Below, piece after piece: positions 43,080 to 51,460 of a DNA stretch of 64,000 bases. The position numbers and the translations under genes are program-made. The number at the start of each line of letters is the position of its first letter. Positions within the stretch are counted from its first letter, which is position 1. Where the stretch lies: the NCBI RefSeq assembly GCF_947496485.1, contig NZ_CANMCZ010000001.1:863596-927595 (forward strand), written 5' to 3'. Under the pieces are notes generated by a model. It worked only from the letters and a program-made list of their open reading frames with translations. It was not told where the DNA came from and ran no database searches. This DNA comes from an uncultured Winogradskyella sp. GTDB taxonomy: Bacteria > Bacteroidota > Bacteroidia > Flavobacteriales > Flavobacteriaceae.

Positions 43080-44229
43080 AATCTTTTTTTAATGTAAAAT
43101 AAAATGTTGTGCCTTCATTTAATTTTGAAGTTAACCAAATTTTTCCGCCATACAGGTCTACAATCTTTTTAACTATAGATAGCCCTATACCTGTAGATTC
43201 TAAGTTATTTTCTAATTTCTCGAAGGTTTTAAATATTTTATCAAAATATTTATTATCAATACCCTTGCCATTATCTATAATATAAAATTCCCAAAATTTG
43301 TTTTTATCAGAAAAGCCTATTTCAACACTACCATGGTCTTTATCATTATATGAAATAGCATTACCTATAAGGTTTTGAAATAATTGCTGTAGTCTATATT
43401 TATCACCTTTAATAATTGGTAAATCATTTTTGATAACGGTAATGTTTTCTGGAATTTGTATGATATCTAAGATATCATCAATGAGTTTATTTGTATCTAC
43501 ATCATAAACTTCGGTTCTATTTTTTCCGATGGTAGAATATTCTAAAATACCATTGATTAATGTGTCCATCTTTTCCACATTATTTCGGATTAGCTTAATA
43601 TTACTATTACCATTTTCATCAAATTTATCACCATAGTCATCTTTTAACCAAGTGGTTAAAGTATCTATACTTCGTAATGGCGATTTTAAATCGTGAGAGA
43701 CCATATGCGCATAGTCACTTAATTCTTGATTACGTAATTCTAAATTATTCAATAATACTTGTTGCCTCTTAAATGCTTTGCACGCTTTAAGACTAATTGA
43801 AAATTTATTAATTACAGGTTGTAACTGCAATACATCTTTAGCCTTAAGTTTTTCTACTTTAGAATATAGAAACAAATAGCCCTGTTCTTTTAGATTGAAT
43901 ATTACTAAGTGACCTGTATCAATATCTATTGGCACTAATTTTAAAATTGTTCTGTCGACCTCAGTGATTTTATTATCTCTTATACTTTCTATAAAATCAT
44001 TTATCTGTTTATCTAAAGGTATTGTAACTTTTTGTCCTAAAGGAATAGAATACGTTGAGACCAATTGCTCTCCTTTTTTTTCAAGAATCCAAGCAGCATT
44101 TAAATTTTTACGTCTTAAGATTAATTTTAAAAATAGGTCGCAGCTTTCTTTATAATCTAAAGATTGACCAATAGCCATGGCATACTCATAAAGGGGGAGA
44201 ATATCTAATATGTTATTTTCTATTTTCAT
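43063..44229 (-). CDS. soluble histidine kinase with GAF-like N-domain
   Basis: A 388-aa kinase without membrane helices. Residues ~1-150 form a GAF-like sensory domain (LFLKLILRRKNLNAAWILEK, then GHLVIFNLKEQGYLFLYSK). The dimerisation domain has the H-box DYAHMVSHDLKSPLRSIDTL. The ATPase domain has the N-box QLFQNLIGNAISYND, IIDNGKGIDNKYF and the G2 box GIGLSIVKKIV. The ligand of the GAF-like domain is unknown. The kinase core is closely similar to that of the PAS kinase in the same operon (VSHDLKSPLRSID, STGIGLSIVKKI), suggesting duplication. It is 90 nt after the FIST gene. Confidence 0.92.
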   Translation of the reverse strand: MKIENNILDILPLYEYAMAIGQSLDYKESCDLFLKLILRRKNLNAAWILEKKGEQLVSTYSIPLGQKVTIPLDKQINDFIESIRDNKITEVDRTILKLVPIDIDTGHLVIFNLKEQGYLFLYSKVEKLKAKDVLQLQPVINKFSISLKACKAFKRQQVLLNNLELRNQELSDYAHMVSHDLKSPLRSIDTLTTWLKDDYGDKFDENGNSNIKLIRNNVEKMDTLINGILEYSTIGKNRTEVYDVDTNKLIDDILDIIQIPENITVIKNDLPIIKGDKYRLQQLFQNLIGNAISYNDKDHGSVEIGFSDKNKFWEFYIIDNGKGIDNKYFDKIFKTFEKLENNLESTGIGLSIVKKIVDLYGGKIWLTSKLNEGTTFYFTLKKDYDGTA

Positions 44230-44319
44230 CTGTTTATGATTATTGCCTTTTTAAGGTCAGATGCTGTTCGCTATTCATCATTCCGTGATGATACACAATT
44301 TTTAACATGCCCGTTTCAT

Positions 44320-45417
44320 TTATTCAAATAAACCAATAACAACCGTTTTATTGTAAAATTCTAAGAATCCTTCTCCATAAGACGAAATTTCCCCTAGTGT
44401 TAGTGCACCACCAATGGATACATTAGGAAATTTATTACTTATTGTAGTTGTAATAGCATTGAGCTCTAAATCGAAGTTATCCTCTAAAAATAATATTCTC
44501 GAAATACAATCTATAATAATAGCTTTTCTCGGATTTTCAGCAAACTTTAAACTCTCTTTTGCAGCATTTTCAGCGGCTTTTATTAATGTATCCTGATTTC
44601 CGTTAAGAATATCTACCAAAGTATTATTCTCTAATTCACCTACACAAACCAGCTCTCCTTTTTCATTAACCATTAGGGGATCTCTCACAATACATTCTGC
44701 ATGATCTTTTACGATACCAAAAGGATATCCCTTTGCTATTTCAAAAAAATTATCATCATTAAATTGTTTATTAGAATGTGCTTCTACAACTTCTTTGTAG
44801 ACTTCAAATGGGTTTTTCCAGTTTATCTCTTTAATAATATTTCCCTCGGCCTTAGTGATAATAAAAGGACCATCTACTTTATTCCATCCATGACGTACGC
44901 CAATTCTAGATTGCATGCGTACTAAAGACACTACAGCCGCATCTTGAAAAAGACCTTCATTACAGAATACACAAGGTTTTTGCTCTAATGATAAACTTCC
45001 TGCACCACCTCCAAAATAATTGGTTTTCATTCCGTAGTTTTCGTACAAACCGCTTAGGTAGTGAGAAATATTAGATGTTAGTCCATCTACATAGGTTATG
45101 ATGCTATAAGGAGTACTTTCATCAAAATTAATTTGAGGAATTGTATAATTTTTTTTGCTAATATCTTTTACTAAAAATAATTCTTCAACATTGTTAAGCG
45201 TATTAAGAACGATGCCCTTATCTAAAATTGAATTTCCATGAATCACTTTTGGGAAAATTCCTCCCATAAATTTTAACTTAGCATCATTTAATGCCTCAAT
45301 CAATTCTTCTACATCAATTTCCATATGCTCTCCAATAGAAATTAAAGCTGCTTCTTTATTGACATGATTTGAAATTGTAGACACAATTTCCGTAATGTTA
45401 TTTGTAGTAATTAGCAT
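44320..45417 (-). CDS. FIST-domain sensor protein (NosP-like)
   Basis: A 365-aa cytosolic protein of the FIST family. The FIST N-domain covers ~30-210 and has FGGGAGSLSLEQKPCVFCN, then DAAVVSLVRMQSRIGVRHGW. The FIST C-domain covers ~215-365: AKGYPFGIVKDHAECIVRDP, then GELVCVGEL and the closing FPNVSIGGALTLGEISSYGE. Some FIST proteins (NosP) bind heme and sense nitric oxide, working with a co-encoded kinase. Whether this one binds heme cannot be seen from sequence. It lies one base after a PAS kinase and in the same operon as an H-NOX sensor, a setting that supports a NO-related role. Confidence 0.88.
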   Translation of the reverse strand: MLITTNNITEIVSTISNHVNKEAALISIGEHMEIDVEELIEALNDAKLKFMGGIFPKVIHGNSILDKGIVLNTLNNVEELFLVKDISKKNYTIPQINFDESTPYSIITYVDGLTSNISHYLSGLYENYGMKTNYFGGGAGSLSLEQKPCVFCNEGLFQDAAVVSLVRMQSRIGVRHGWNKVDGPFIITKAEGNIIKEINWKNPFEVYKEVVEAHSNKQFNDDNFFEIAKGYPFGIVKDHAECIVRDPLMVNEKGELVCVGELENNTLVDILNGNQDTLIKAAENAAKESLKFAENPRKAIIIDCISRILFLEDNFDLELNAITTTISNKFPNVSIGGALTLGEISSYGEGFLEFYNKTVVIGLFE

Positions 45418-45418
45418 A

Positions 45419-47374
45419 TTATTTTTTTAATGTAAAATAGAAAGTTGACCCTTTGCCTGGCTCACTATCTAACCAAATCTCTCCTTTATGTAAATTAATT
45501 ATCTTCTTAACAATAGATAATCCTATACCAGTAGAATCTTTATTTTTATTTAAAGAATGAAAGATTTTGAAAATCTTATCATGGAAATGTTTTTCAATAC
45601 CAATACCATTATCTTTTACAGAAAACTCGTATGCATTTTCCCTCTCTTTAACGTCGATTTCTATTAAACCTTTATCTACATGAATAAACTTTGCAGCATT
45701 ACTAATAAGGTTTTGAAAAACTTGTAGCAATTTGGTTTTGTCCCCAACTACTATTGGTAATCTACTCAATACTTTAACTTCTATATGATCTGGAATAAAT
45801 AATATATTTACTAAATCATTAACTAAAGTATGTGTATCTACCTCAGTTGTTTCATTATTAGAACCAACACTAGAATAGTTCAGAACATCTGTAATAAGTT
45901 GTTCCATTTTCTCAAGTGTCGTCTCTATATGATTGAAATTCTGTAAACTTACCTCATCTAACTTATCCTTATTATCTTCTTTTAACCAATTGACTAGAGC
46001 ATCAATACTACGAAGAGGTGATTTTAAATCGTGAGATACAATATGTGCATATTCTTGTAGTTCGTCATTACTTTTTTCTAGCTTGGCTAGTAGTTTTTCT
46101 TTTTGAATTTCTAAACTTTTTAAATCTGTAATGTCTAAATGTATTCCTATTGAACCAACGACCTTTCCGTTTAAATCATAGTTAGGTGCTCCACTGATTA
46201 ACCAATGTCTAATGTCACCATTTTTTGTTTTTACTTTTAATTCATAGGAGTTAGACTCCCCATTTTGTCGCTTTTCATTTTCTTTCTGAATAACATCAGA
46301 ATCTTCGCTAATAGGGAATACTTTACCACCTCTTTTACCAATGAGTTCGGACTCAGCGTAGCCAGACATCTCAGAAAAACTTTGGTTAATCATTAAAATT
46401 TCGTCATCATTATTAACTTCAACTAAACCTAAATTCATATTGGCAATTATATTGCTATACTTTTGCTTTTGAGTCTCTAAGCTTTTGCGATAAGTTCTAT
46501 TTAATGTTACATCTCTATAAGTCCAAAGATGTCCTCTGTATATCTCATTTTTAATAATTGGAACAAAATCTCGCTCTAAAACAGTTCCGTTTTTCATGAT
46601 CAATTCATCACCTAAAACCGTTGTTTTATTTTTTAAAATTTCATCAATTCGATTTACAAATTCATTCTCATTCTCAAAAAGAATCTTGCTTTGGGCTGCT
46701 GCATCTGAGCAATCTTGGCCTTTAAGTAAGTCTGGTTCTATTGGAATACTAAACAGATCGCAAAATCTTTTATTGGTGAGGACAATTTCACGATTTTCGT
46801 CTTCAAGTAAAACTGCACTGTCTAGGTTAAGAATTAATGATGACAACCTGCTTTCTGATTTAATAAGATCTTCAGCTGAAGCTTTTAAATCAGTAATATC
46901 TCTAACAATACCCTGAGCAGCAATTGGTGTTTTGTATTTATCGTAAACTACACTGGCATTAATATGAACCCATTTTACTTCTTTAGATTTTGTATAAATT
47001 CTAGCTTCATAATCTTTAAAAAAGCCTTTCGTCTGTAGTTCTGAAAAAGATGACATTGCATAAGCAAAATCATCTTTGTGTATTAAGTTTTCTACATTTA
47101 ATGATTCTACATCAATATCATAACCAAAAAGTTTTGTGGCTGCTTCATTAAATTTTAAGACATTACCATTAATGTCCATCACTACATAAGCATCTACAAT
47201 ATTTTCAAATATACCTTGGAGCTGTGTAGATTTTTCATCTAGTAGTTTTTCTAACTTTTGAGATGTCTGGTATAATTCTCTTGATTTTTCTTCGAGAATT
47301 TTTTCTGCAGCTTTTCTCGCTTTTTTCTCACGATCTAAAGCACGCTTTAATATATCAAGTTGGTCTTGACTCAT
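45419..47374 (-). CDS. multi-PAS soluble histidine kinase
   Basis: A 651-aa kinase. Residues 1-50 are a coiled coil (LKRALDREKKARKAAEKILE). Three PAS domains follow at about 50-165 (IVDAYVVMDINGNVLKFNEA), 175-290 and 300-420 (MSGYAESELIGKRGGKVFPI). The dimerisation H-box is EYAHIVSHDLKSPLRSIDAL and the ATPase domain has FQNLISNAAKFIH, VKDNGIGIEKHF and STGIGLSIVKKII. It has no membrane segment or cache domain, so it is cytosolic. It starts at the stop of the H-NOX gene (one-base overlap) and is followed by FIST. H-NOX proteins commonly inhibit or activate a partner kinase, and this is the obvious candidate. Confidence 0.94.
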   Translation of the reverse strand: MSQDQLDILKRALDREKKARKAAEKILEEKSRELYQTSQKLEKLLDEKSTQLQGIFENIVDAYVVMDINGNVLKFNEAATKLFGYDIDVESLNVENLIHKDDFAYAMSSFSELQTKGFFKDYEARIYTKSKEVKWVHINASVVYDKYKTPIAAQGIVRDITDLKASAEDLIKSESRLSSLILNLDSAVLLEDENREIVLTNKRFCDLFSIPIEPDLLKGQDCSDAAAQSKILFENENEFVNRIDEILKNKTTVLGDELIMKNGTVLERDFVPIIKNEIYRGHLWTYRDVTLNRTYRKSLETQKQKYSNIIANMNLGLVEVNNDDEILMINQSFSEMSGYAESELIGKRGGKVFPISEDSDVIQKENEKRQNGESNSYELKVKTKNGDIRHWLISGAPNYDLNGKVVGSIGIHLDITDLKSLEIQKEKLLAKLEKSNDELQEYAHIVSHDLKSPLRSIDALVNWLKEDNKDKLDEVSLQNFNHIETTLEKMEQLITDVLNYSSVGSNNETTEVDTHTLVNDLVNILFIPDHIEVKVLSRLPIVVGDKTKLLQVFQNLISNAAKFIHVDKGLIEIDVKERENAYEFSVKDNGIGIEKHFHDKIFKIFHSLNKNKDSTGIGLSIVKKIINLHKGEIWLDSEPGKGSTFYFTLKK

Positions 47375-47913
47375 TAATTTTTTTGAATAACAAATCTTAC
47401 TTCAGTACCGTCTTCTTTTATTTTTTCTAATTCTATTGTAGCTGTAGAATTAAAATGTTCAAAAGTTTTGTTCATTAAGCCTAAACCGAAATGATGCATG
47501 GCTCTACTAGAGGTATATATCATAACTAGAGAATCTTTTGTTTTATCTATAACTTCAAATGTTGGCAATTCAGCATCTGGGTATATTTTTCTAACCTCAA
47601 CATGAATATGATTTTCAATAGACGATATCATTTCAATTGGATCTTTGTAAGTTGCCAATAATCCTGGATAACTTTCTTCAATAACTCCAAAGAAATGTTC
47701 TGCATACACTAACAACAAATTATCAATAGATATATCAGTTTTAGCACTAAGGTGCTCAAGTAATTGCAGCATTTCAGAAAAACTATAGGTCCCAACAGAT
47801 GTATAAATACCCTCCGACTCTAATTCAGAACTCGAAATAATATGATCCACCATCTCTAAGCCAAACTTCTCTTCCACTAATTCTAAAAATTCTGTAAAAA
47901 CGATTCCTTTCAT
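47374..47913 (-). CDS. H-NOX (heme NO/O2-binding) sensor protein
   Basis: A 179-aa stand-alone H-NOX protein: MKGIVFTEFLELVEEKFGLE is the usual start. His102 (ENHIHVEVRKIYPDAELP) sits at the expected position of the axial heme ligand, followed by the conserved Pro117. The heme-propionate motif YxSxR is present as Tyr133, Ser135, Arg137 (YTSSR). No distal Tyr of the oxygen-binding type is evident, so it is likely selective for NO; that last point is inference. Residue spacing matches classic H-NOX proteins. It lies between the CheY-like regulator and the PAS kinase, overlapping both by one base. Confidence 0.95.
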   Translation of the reverse strand: MKGIVFTEFLELVEEKFGLEMVDHIISSSELESEGIYTSVGTYSFSEMLQLLEHLSAKTDISIDNLLLVYAEHFFGVIEESYPGLLATYKDPIEMISSIENHIHVEVRKIYPDAELPTFEVIDKTKDSLVMIYTSSRAMHHFGLGLMNKTFEHFNSTATIELEKIKEDGTEVRFVIQKN

Positions 47914-48323
47914 TATGCTGTGATTAGTTCATTTATACTCCAATATGCCAATAATTTTTCGATTTTGGAAACATATTCCTCATATTTCAATGGCTTTAAT
48001 ACATAACCCGCAACCCCAATTTTATAGCACTCTAATAAATCACGTTGATTATTAGAGGTTGTTAAAATTATAGTTGGAATGTACTTTAACCTAGCATCAG
48101 CTTTTAGAATTTTCAAAAACTCAACACCGTTTATTTTAGGCATATTTAAATCTAGCAATATTATATCCGGAAGATTATCCTTTTGCTCCAATAACTTTAA
48201 AGCCTCTTCACCGTTGTTTGCTTCAGTGACTTTATGATTAAGTTGAAGCGCGCTCTTTGCTCTGTTTAGCTTCATTACTTCAATCATATCATCTTCTATC
48301 AATAAAATATTGAGGGTATTCAT
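47913..48323 (-). CDS. CheY-like single-domain response regulator
   Basis: A 136-aa receiver domain alone: ILLIEDDMIEVMKLN with acidic pair, phospho-acceptor Asp in DIILLDLNMPKINGV, Thr in IILTTSNN and Lys in VAGYVLKPLKYEEY. It has no output domain, so it probably shuttles phosphate or contacts a protein target. It is the first gene of the seven-gene operon (CheY, H-NOX, PAS kinase, FIST, kinase, HPt, LytTR), directly after promoter F with its three repeat units. The regulator of the operon is therefore probably encoded by its own last gene. Confidence 0.93.
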   Translation of the reverse strand: MNTLNILLIEDDMIEVMKLNRAKSALQLNHKVTEANNGEEALKLLEQKDNLPDIILLDLNMPKINGVEFLKILKADARLKYIPTIILTTSNNQRDLLECYKIGVAGYVLKPLKYEEYVSKIEKLLAYWSINELITA

Positions 48324-48349
48324 TTATAATTTTATTTGTTCTTAAAGAA

Positions 48350-48441
48350 GCAAATTAGATGAATTGTTTAGTTCCTATATTTTAATTCGTTTGAATGATA
48401 TTAAGTGTCGATGGATGGCAGATAAGTGTCGACGAATGGTA
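48350..48441 (-). promoter_or_regulatory. promoter F: three 21-bp-spaced repeats of the phosphorelay operon
   Basis: Units TCGTTTGAATGAT (48387), TCGATGGATGGCA (48408) and TCGACGAATGGTA (48429), exact 21-bp steps and the best matches in the window. The minus-strand box TAATTTGC (48357 to 48350) has its first base 30 nt from the nearest unit. It drives the CheY-to-LytTR operon, giving autoregulation if LytTR binds here. Confidence 0.82.
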
Positions 48442-48455
48442 AATACAAAAAAAGG

Positions 48456-48845
48456 CTAAGCGGCCATTTTTGCTATAGTATTTAGTTGATTTGTAGTTTT
48501 GAGTGCTGTTAGTTGAGCCTCAATTTTTATTTGCTCAAATTCCTGAAGAAATTCAGCAGAAAAATTCTTGGATGTTTTTCGTTCCAAATACATTTCAAAC
48601 TCCGCAATAAACTCTAAATGTCTAAGACTCTTATTTAACAAAATATGTTTATTGTCTTCCATTTTTTTTGTTAGACTTACTGTCTCTAGGTCTTGTTTTT
48701 GTTTTAGAGGAAGTTTTTCAATATATATATCTTTTACAGTATAAGAATCGTTACTAACACTTAAAAATCTTAGATTATTTTTGAAATAAAAATAAACACA
48801 TAAATGACCTAGTAAAAGTATTACGTACATAAATAAAGCATTCAT
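48456..48845 (-). CDS. small single-pass membrane protein with coiled coil
   Basis: A 129-aa protein of unknown family. An N-terminal hydrophobic helix (MNALFMYVILLLGHLCVYFYF) is followed by a charged, helical cytosolic part (LEFIAEFEMYLERKTSKNFSAEFLQ) with coiled-coil character. There is no known domain. It has its own promoter (G) with repeat units, just upstream of the phosphorelay operon, so it is probably controlled by the same regulator. It might localise or modulate one of the signalling proteins; that is speculation. Confidence 0.6.
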   Translation of the reverse strand: MNALFMYVILLLGHLCVYFYFKNNLRFLSVSNDSYTVKDIYIEKLPLKQKQDLETVSLTKKMEDNKHILLNKSLRHLEFIAEFEMYLERKTSKNFSAEFLQEFEQIKIEAQLTALKTTNQLNTIAKMAA

Positions 48846-48877
48846 AGTATTGAGGTTATATTGAATTAATTATAACA

Positions 48878-48969
48878 CAAAACTAGCTGCAACTATTTGT
48901 TAAAAAACTATTTTTCGATGAGTCAACTTTTTGAAGCGACGAATGGAGGAGAACATTCTTTGAATAGAA
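48878..48969 (-). promoter_or_regulatory. promoter G: 21-bp-spaced repeats of the small membrane protein gene
   Basis: Units TCGATGAGTCAAC (48915), GCGACGAATGGAG (48936) and a weaker TCTTTGAATAGAA (48957), exact 21-bp steps. The minus-strand -7 box TAGTTTTG (48885 to 48878) has its first base 30 nt from the nearest unit. The start codon at 48845 is 32 nt below the box. Confidence 0.8.
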
Positions 48970-48990
48970 TTTGTAGAATCTAATTTTCCC

Positions 48991-49350
48991 TTACAGACTA
49001 TCTCTCAGCTTTTTAGACAAGCCCTTTACAACCATGTCATAAGAGTGGTCTATTAATTCTGTTATTAGTTTTGGTGAGAGCTCACCTGTATGAATGTAAA
49101 CGCTATTCCATTGCTGTTTATGCATATGATATCCAGGTTTAATGCTGTCATATTCTGCTCTGAGTTCTTGAGCATATTCGGGATCGCATTTTAAGTTTAT
49201 AAATGCTTCCCCATTTTCCCATCGTTTTAAAGAAGCTAAGGCAAACATTTTATTACAGACTTTAAAGACAAGCGTGTCATTATCAAAAGGAAAATGTTCT
49301 GTCACTTCCTTTTTACTCATGCAATAATCTCTATAGTCTTCAATATTCAT
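48991..49350 (-). CDS. MmcQ/YjbR-family protein
   Basis: A 119-aa MmcQ/YjbR-fold protein: MNIEDYRDYCMSKKEVTEHF PFDNDTLVFKVCNKMFALAS, then the characteristic INLKCDPE and PGYHMHKQQWNSVYI segments. The fold is a double-wing DNA-binding-like domain, but its function is unknown. It is the last gene of the ruvC-hemW operon, overlapping the upstream GNAT gene by 4 nt. Confidence 0.92.
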   Translation of the reverse strand: MNIEDYRDYCMSKKEVTEHFPFDNDTLVFKVCNKMFALASLKRWENGEAFINLKCDPEYAQELRAEYDSIKPGYHMHKQQWNSVYIHTGELSPKLITELIDHSYDMVVKGLSKKLRDSL

Positions 49351-49748
49351 TTTAGAAGTTTTTCCATTATTTTTTCGGGTTCTTTGAGTTCAGTAAAACC
49401 AAATTGCTTGTATAAATTATGGGCATCTGCTGTTTTTAACATCCATATTTTACAATTTTGAAGTTGTGATGATTCACTTACGGCCTTCATTAGTTTTTTT
49501 GAATAACCATTGCCTCTATATTCTGGAAGAATGAAAACATCCATTAAGTAAGCAAAAACAACATAATCTGAAGCCACTCTAGCAAAGCCAATTTGCTTTT
49601 CTTCGATATAAACACCAAAACAAAGACAATTCTTAATTGATGTCTTAACCTCTTCTAAGGTTCTTCCTTTTGCCCAGTAAGTATGAGTTAAAAACTGATG
49701 AATTACTTCTATCTGAAGTTTATTTTTATCAGTTGATATCTTTATCAT
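49347..49748 (-). CDS. GNAT-family N-acetyltransferase
   Basis: A 133-aa single GNAT domain. The acetyl-CoA-binding motif A is VFILPEYRGNGYSKKLMKAV, and motif B follows with NCKIWMLKTADAHNLYKQFGF. The compact length and position of the motif resemble small acetyltransferases of unknown substrate. It overlaps neighbours on both sides by 4 nt in the ruvC-hemW operon. Confidence 0.92.
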   Translation of the reverse strand: MIKISTDKNKLQIEVIHQFLTHTYWAKGRTLEEVKTSIKNCLCFGVYIEEKQIGFARVASDYVVFAYLMDVFILPEYRGNGYSKKLMKAVSESSQLQNCKIWMLKTADAHNLYKQFGFTELKEPEKIMEKLLK

Positions 49749-50356
49749 TTTTCTAACTTTTTGACCTCAGAATCTTCGATTTTCAAGGCAGAATAATCTA
49801 ATGTCCAACCAATTGTTTCTACTAAATTTTCAATAAGCTGAATCGCCTCTAATGCCTCGAGTTTAGCAACATTATATAAACCACTTTCTGGTATTTTCTC
49901 TCTAATATGCTCTTTTGCCTTTGAATGTAATTCAGTTAAATCTGAAGCATCAAACTTATTGAACATACCATCACTCTTGTCGTAATAATTGATATCACTC
50001 TCTATGGATAAAACTTCGGGTTGGGGAAAGTGAGATAAAATTACAGATTTTGTCTTGGGGTTAGATGACATCTGTACTTTACTTAAATCGAACCCAATAT
50101 GCGCTTTTGCATTTATTACAACCAAAGCTTTTTTCTTGCTGGAAATTAGTTTTAAGAATTTTTCTTTAACATCCTCATAGTGGTAAATTTCTGCAAAGTC
50201 ACCTTCAACAGTTATAAACTTACAGACACGCTTTACTTTGTCTAAAAGCATAATAGACTGTGCATTTGTGGTCTGTTTTGTTTTCCATTGTCTATAAATT
50301 GTAACCAAACCTAAGGTTACCAAAATACTTATAATGATTATAAAAAATGTTTCCAT
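49745..50356 (-). CDS. DUF4230 membrane-anchored protein
   Basis: A 203-aa protein with one N-terminal membrane helix (FFIIIISILVTLGLVTIY) and a soluble DUF4230-type region: KRVCKFITVEGDFAEIYHYE, KKALVVINAKAHIGFDLSKV, LSHFPQPEVLSIESDINYYD. The family is widespread in Bacteroidota and its function is unknown. It overlaps the GNAT gene by 4 nt and follows the DUF4260 gene after one base. Confidence 0.88.
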   Translation of the reverse strand: METFFIIIISILVTLGLVTIYRQWKTKQTTNAQSIMLLDKVKRVCKFITVEGDFAEIYHYEDVKEKFLKLISSKKKALVVINAKAHIGFDLSKVQMSSNPKTKSVILSHFPQPEVLSIESDINYYDKSDGMFNKFDASDLTELHSKAKEHIREKIPESGLYNVAKLEALEAIQLIENLVETIGWTLDYSALKIEDSEVKKLEK

Positions 50357-50357
50357 A

Positions 50358-50708
50358 TTATTTACCTATTTCTCCTAGATGTGTGTTTTTAAAATTATCA
50401 AAATATTTTAATCCATATCCAAAAATTCTATCCATTGCTGAATGTGCAAACAAAACAATACCTGATAATTTTAATAGCTCTATTTCAAAATATATGCCAA
50501 GAAAATAGATAAGTATGGCTAAACCTTTATGATGAAAAAAATTATAGGTAATTGCTCCGATTTTAGTATTAATAATGTAACCTAACATGCCAATATCTGG
50601 TAAAAGCAATAATGCTAAAAACCACCACCATTGATAACTGAGTTGACTGAACAAGAAAACCCCTAAAGCAAACATTCCTAATTCTTCGAACTTTATTATT
50701 GTCTTCAT
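50358..50708 (-). CDS. DUF4260 membrane protein
   Basis: A 116-aa membrane protein with four hydrophobic segments, the DUF4260 pattern: FEELGMFALGVFLFSQL, WWWFLALLLLPDIGMLGYI, FHHKGLAILIYFLGIYFE, and the closing FAHSAMDRIFGYGLKYFD. Function unknown. It is 2 nt after the cyclase gene in the ruvC-hemW operon. Confidence 0.88.
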   Translation of the reverse strand: MKTIIKFEELGMFALGVFLFSQLSYQWWWFLALLLLPDIGMLGYIINTKIGAITYNFFHHKGLAILIYFLGIYFEIELLKLSGIVLFAHSAMDRIFGYGLKYFDNFKNTHLGEIGK

Positions 50709-50710
50709 AA

Positions 50711-51460
50711 CTATTCTATAACTTTATACAAAATTGGTTTGCTTGGCGAGGCATCATTTTCAAAAGGTGCAATTTGCAGATTGAGCACATAGCAACCATC
50801 GTCAATTTTATTAGATACGTAAATAAACTCAGTAATTGTAGCATCTAATCTTAGCTTTCCTTTAGTATTCCAAAAAGCATTGTGTCCTTTTAGTTCACCT
50901 CCATCTTCTTCTCTATCTACGCTTGGTAGATCAATTAAAAGATGTTTAATACCTTTTCTCACTAAAAGTTTAATGGCATCTTCTTGAAAATACGTCCAGT
51001 TTGTATTCGAATACTGTTTTGATTTTTTGTCGCTTGTATTAGGCATAGTGCGCACTACAAGAGCTTCTCTTTTTTTATTTCCTATTGCAAACTGAAGTTG
51101 TTTTGCTGATATCACATAATCTTCACCTTGCTTTTCTGGAGCTACTGTAATTACTTCAGACAAAAAGAAAAACTGTTTCAAGCATTTATTAATTGAATAT
51201 ACCTTCTTTGTTATATGTCCAACGGTCTCTGTATGTGTACCATGAGAGTGTGGATTAAATGTTATGGTATTAAAATTAACAGAAGCACCTTTTTCTACAC
51301 TTATGGTATCTCCATCAAAAACTTCTGGTTGAATTTTAGGTGCTCCAATATACCATGCATTTACATTAGAATCACCTCCTTTAATCGGAATAGAAATATC
51401 TAACGGTTGAGATAAATCTATCTTTAATTTTCTAGAATTGTATTGTATTGTTGTGATCAC
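50711..51460 (-). CDS. cyclase family protein (kynurenine formamidase-like fold)
   Basis: A 249-aa metal-dependent hydrolase fold. The metal-binding signature is NPHSHGTHTETVGHI (HxGTHxE), and further His and Asp residues lie in LLIDLPSVDREEDGG. Members hydrolyse amides such as N-formylkynurenine or cyclic esters, but the substrate here is unknown. The start is GTG at 51460, overlapping the hemW stop in GTGA, a translational coupling. There is no upstream ATG in the same frame. Confidence 0.86.
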   Translation of the reverse strand: MITTIQYNSRKLKIDLSQPLDISIPIKGGDSNVNAWYIGAPKIQPEVFDGDTISVEKGASVNFNTITFNPHSHGTHTETVGHITKKVYSINKCLKQFFFLSEVITVAPEKQGEDYVISAKQLQFAIGNKKREALVVRTMPNTSDKKSKQYSNTNWTYFQEDAIKLLVRKGIKHLLIDLPSVDREEDGGELKGHNAFWNTKGKLRLDATITEFIYVSNKIDDGCYVLNLQIAPFENDASPSKPILYKVIE

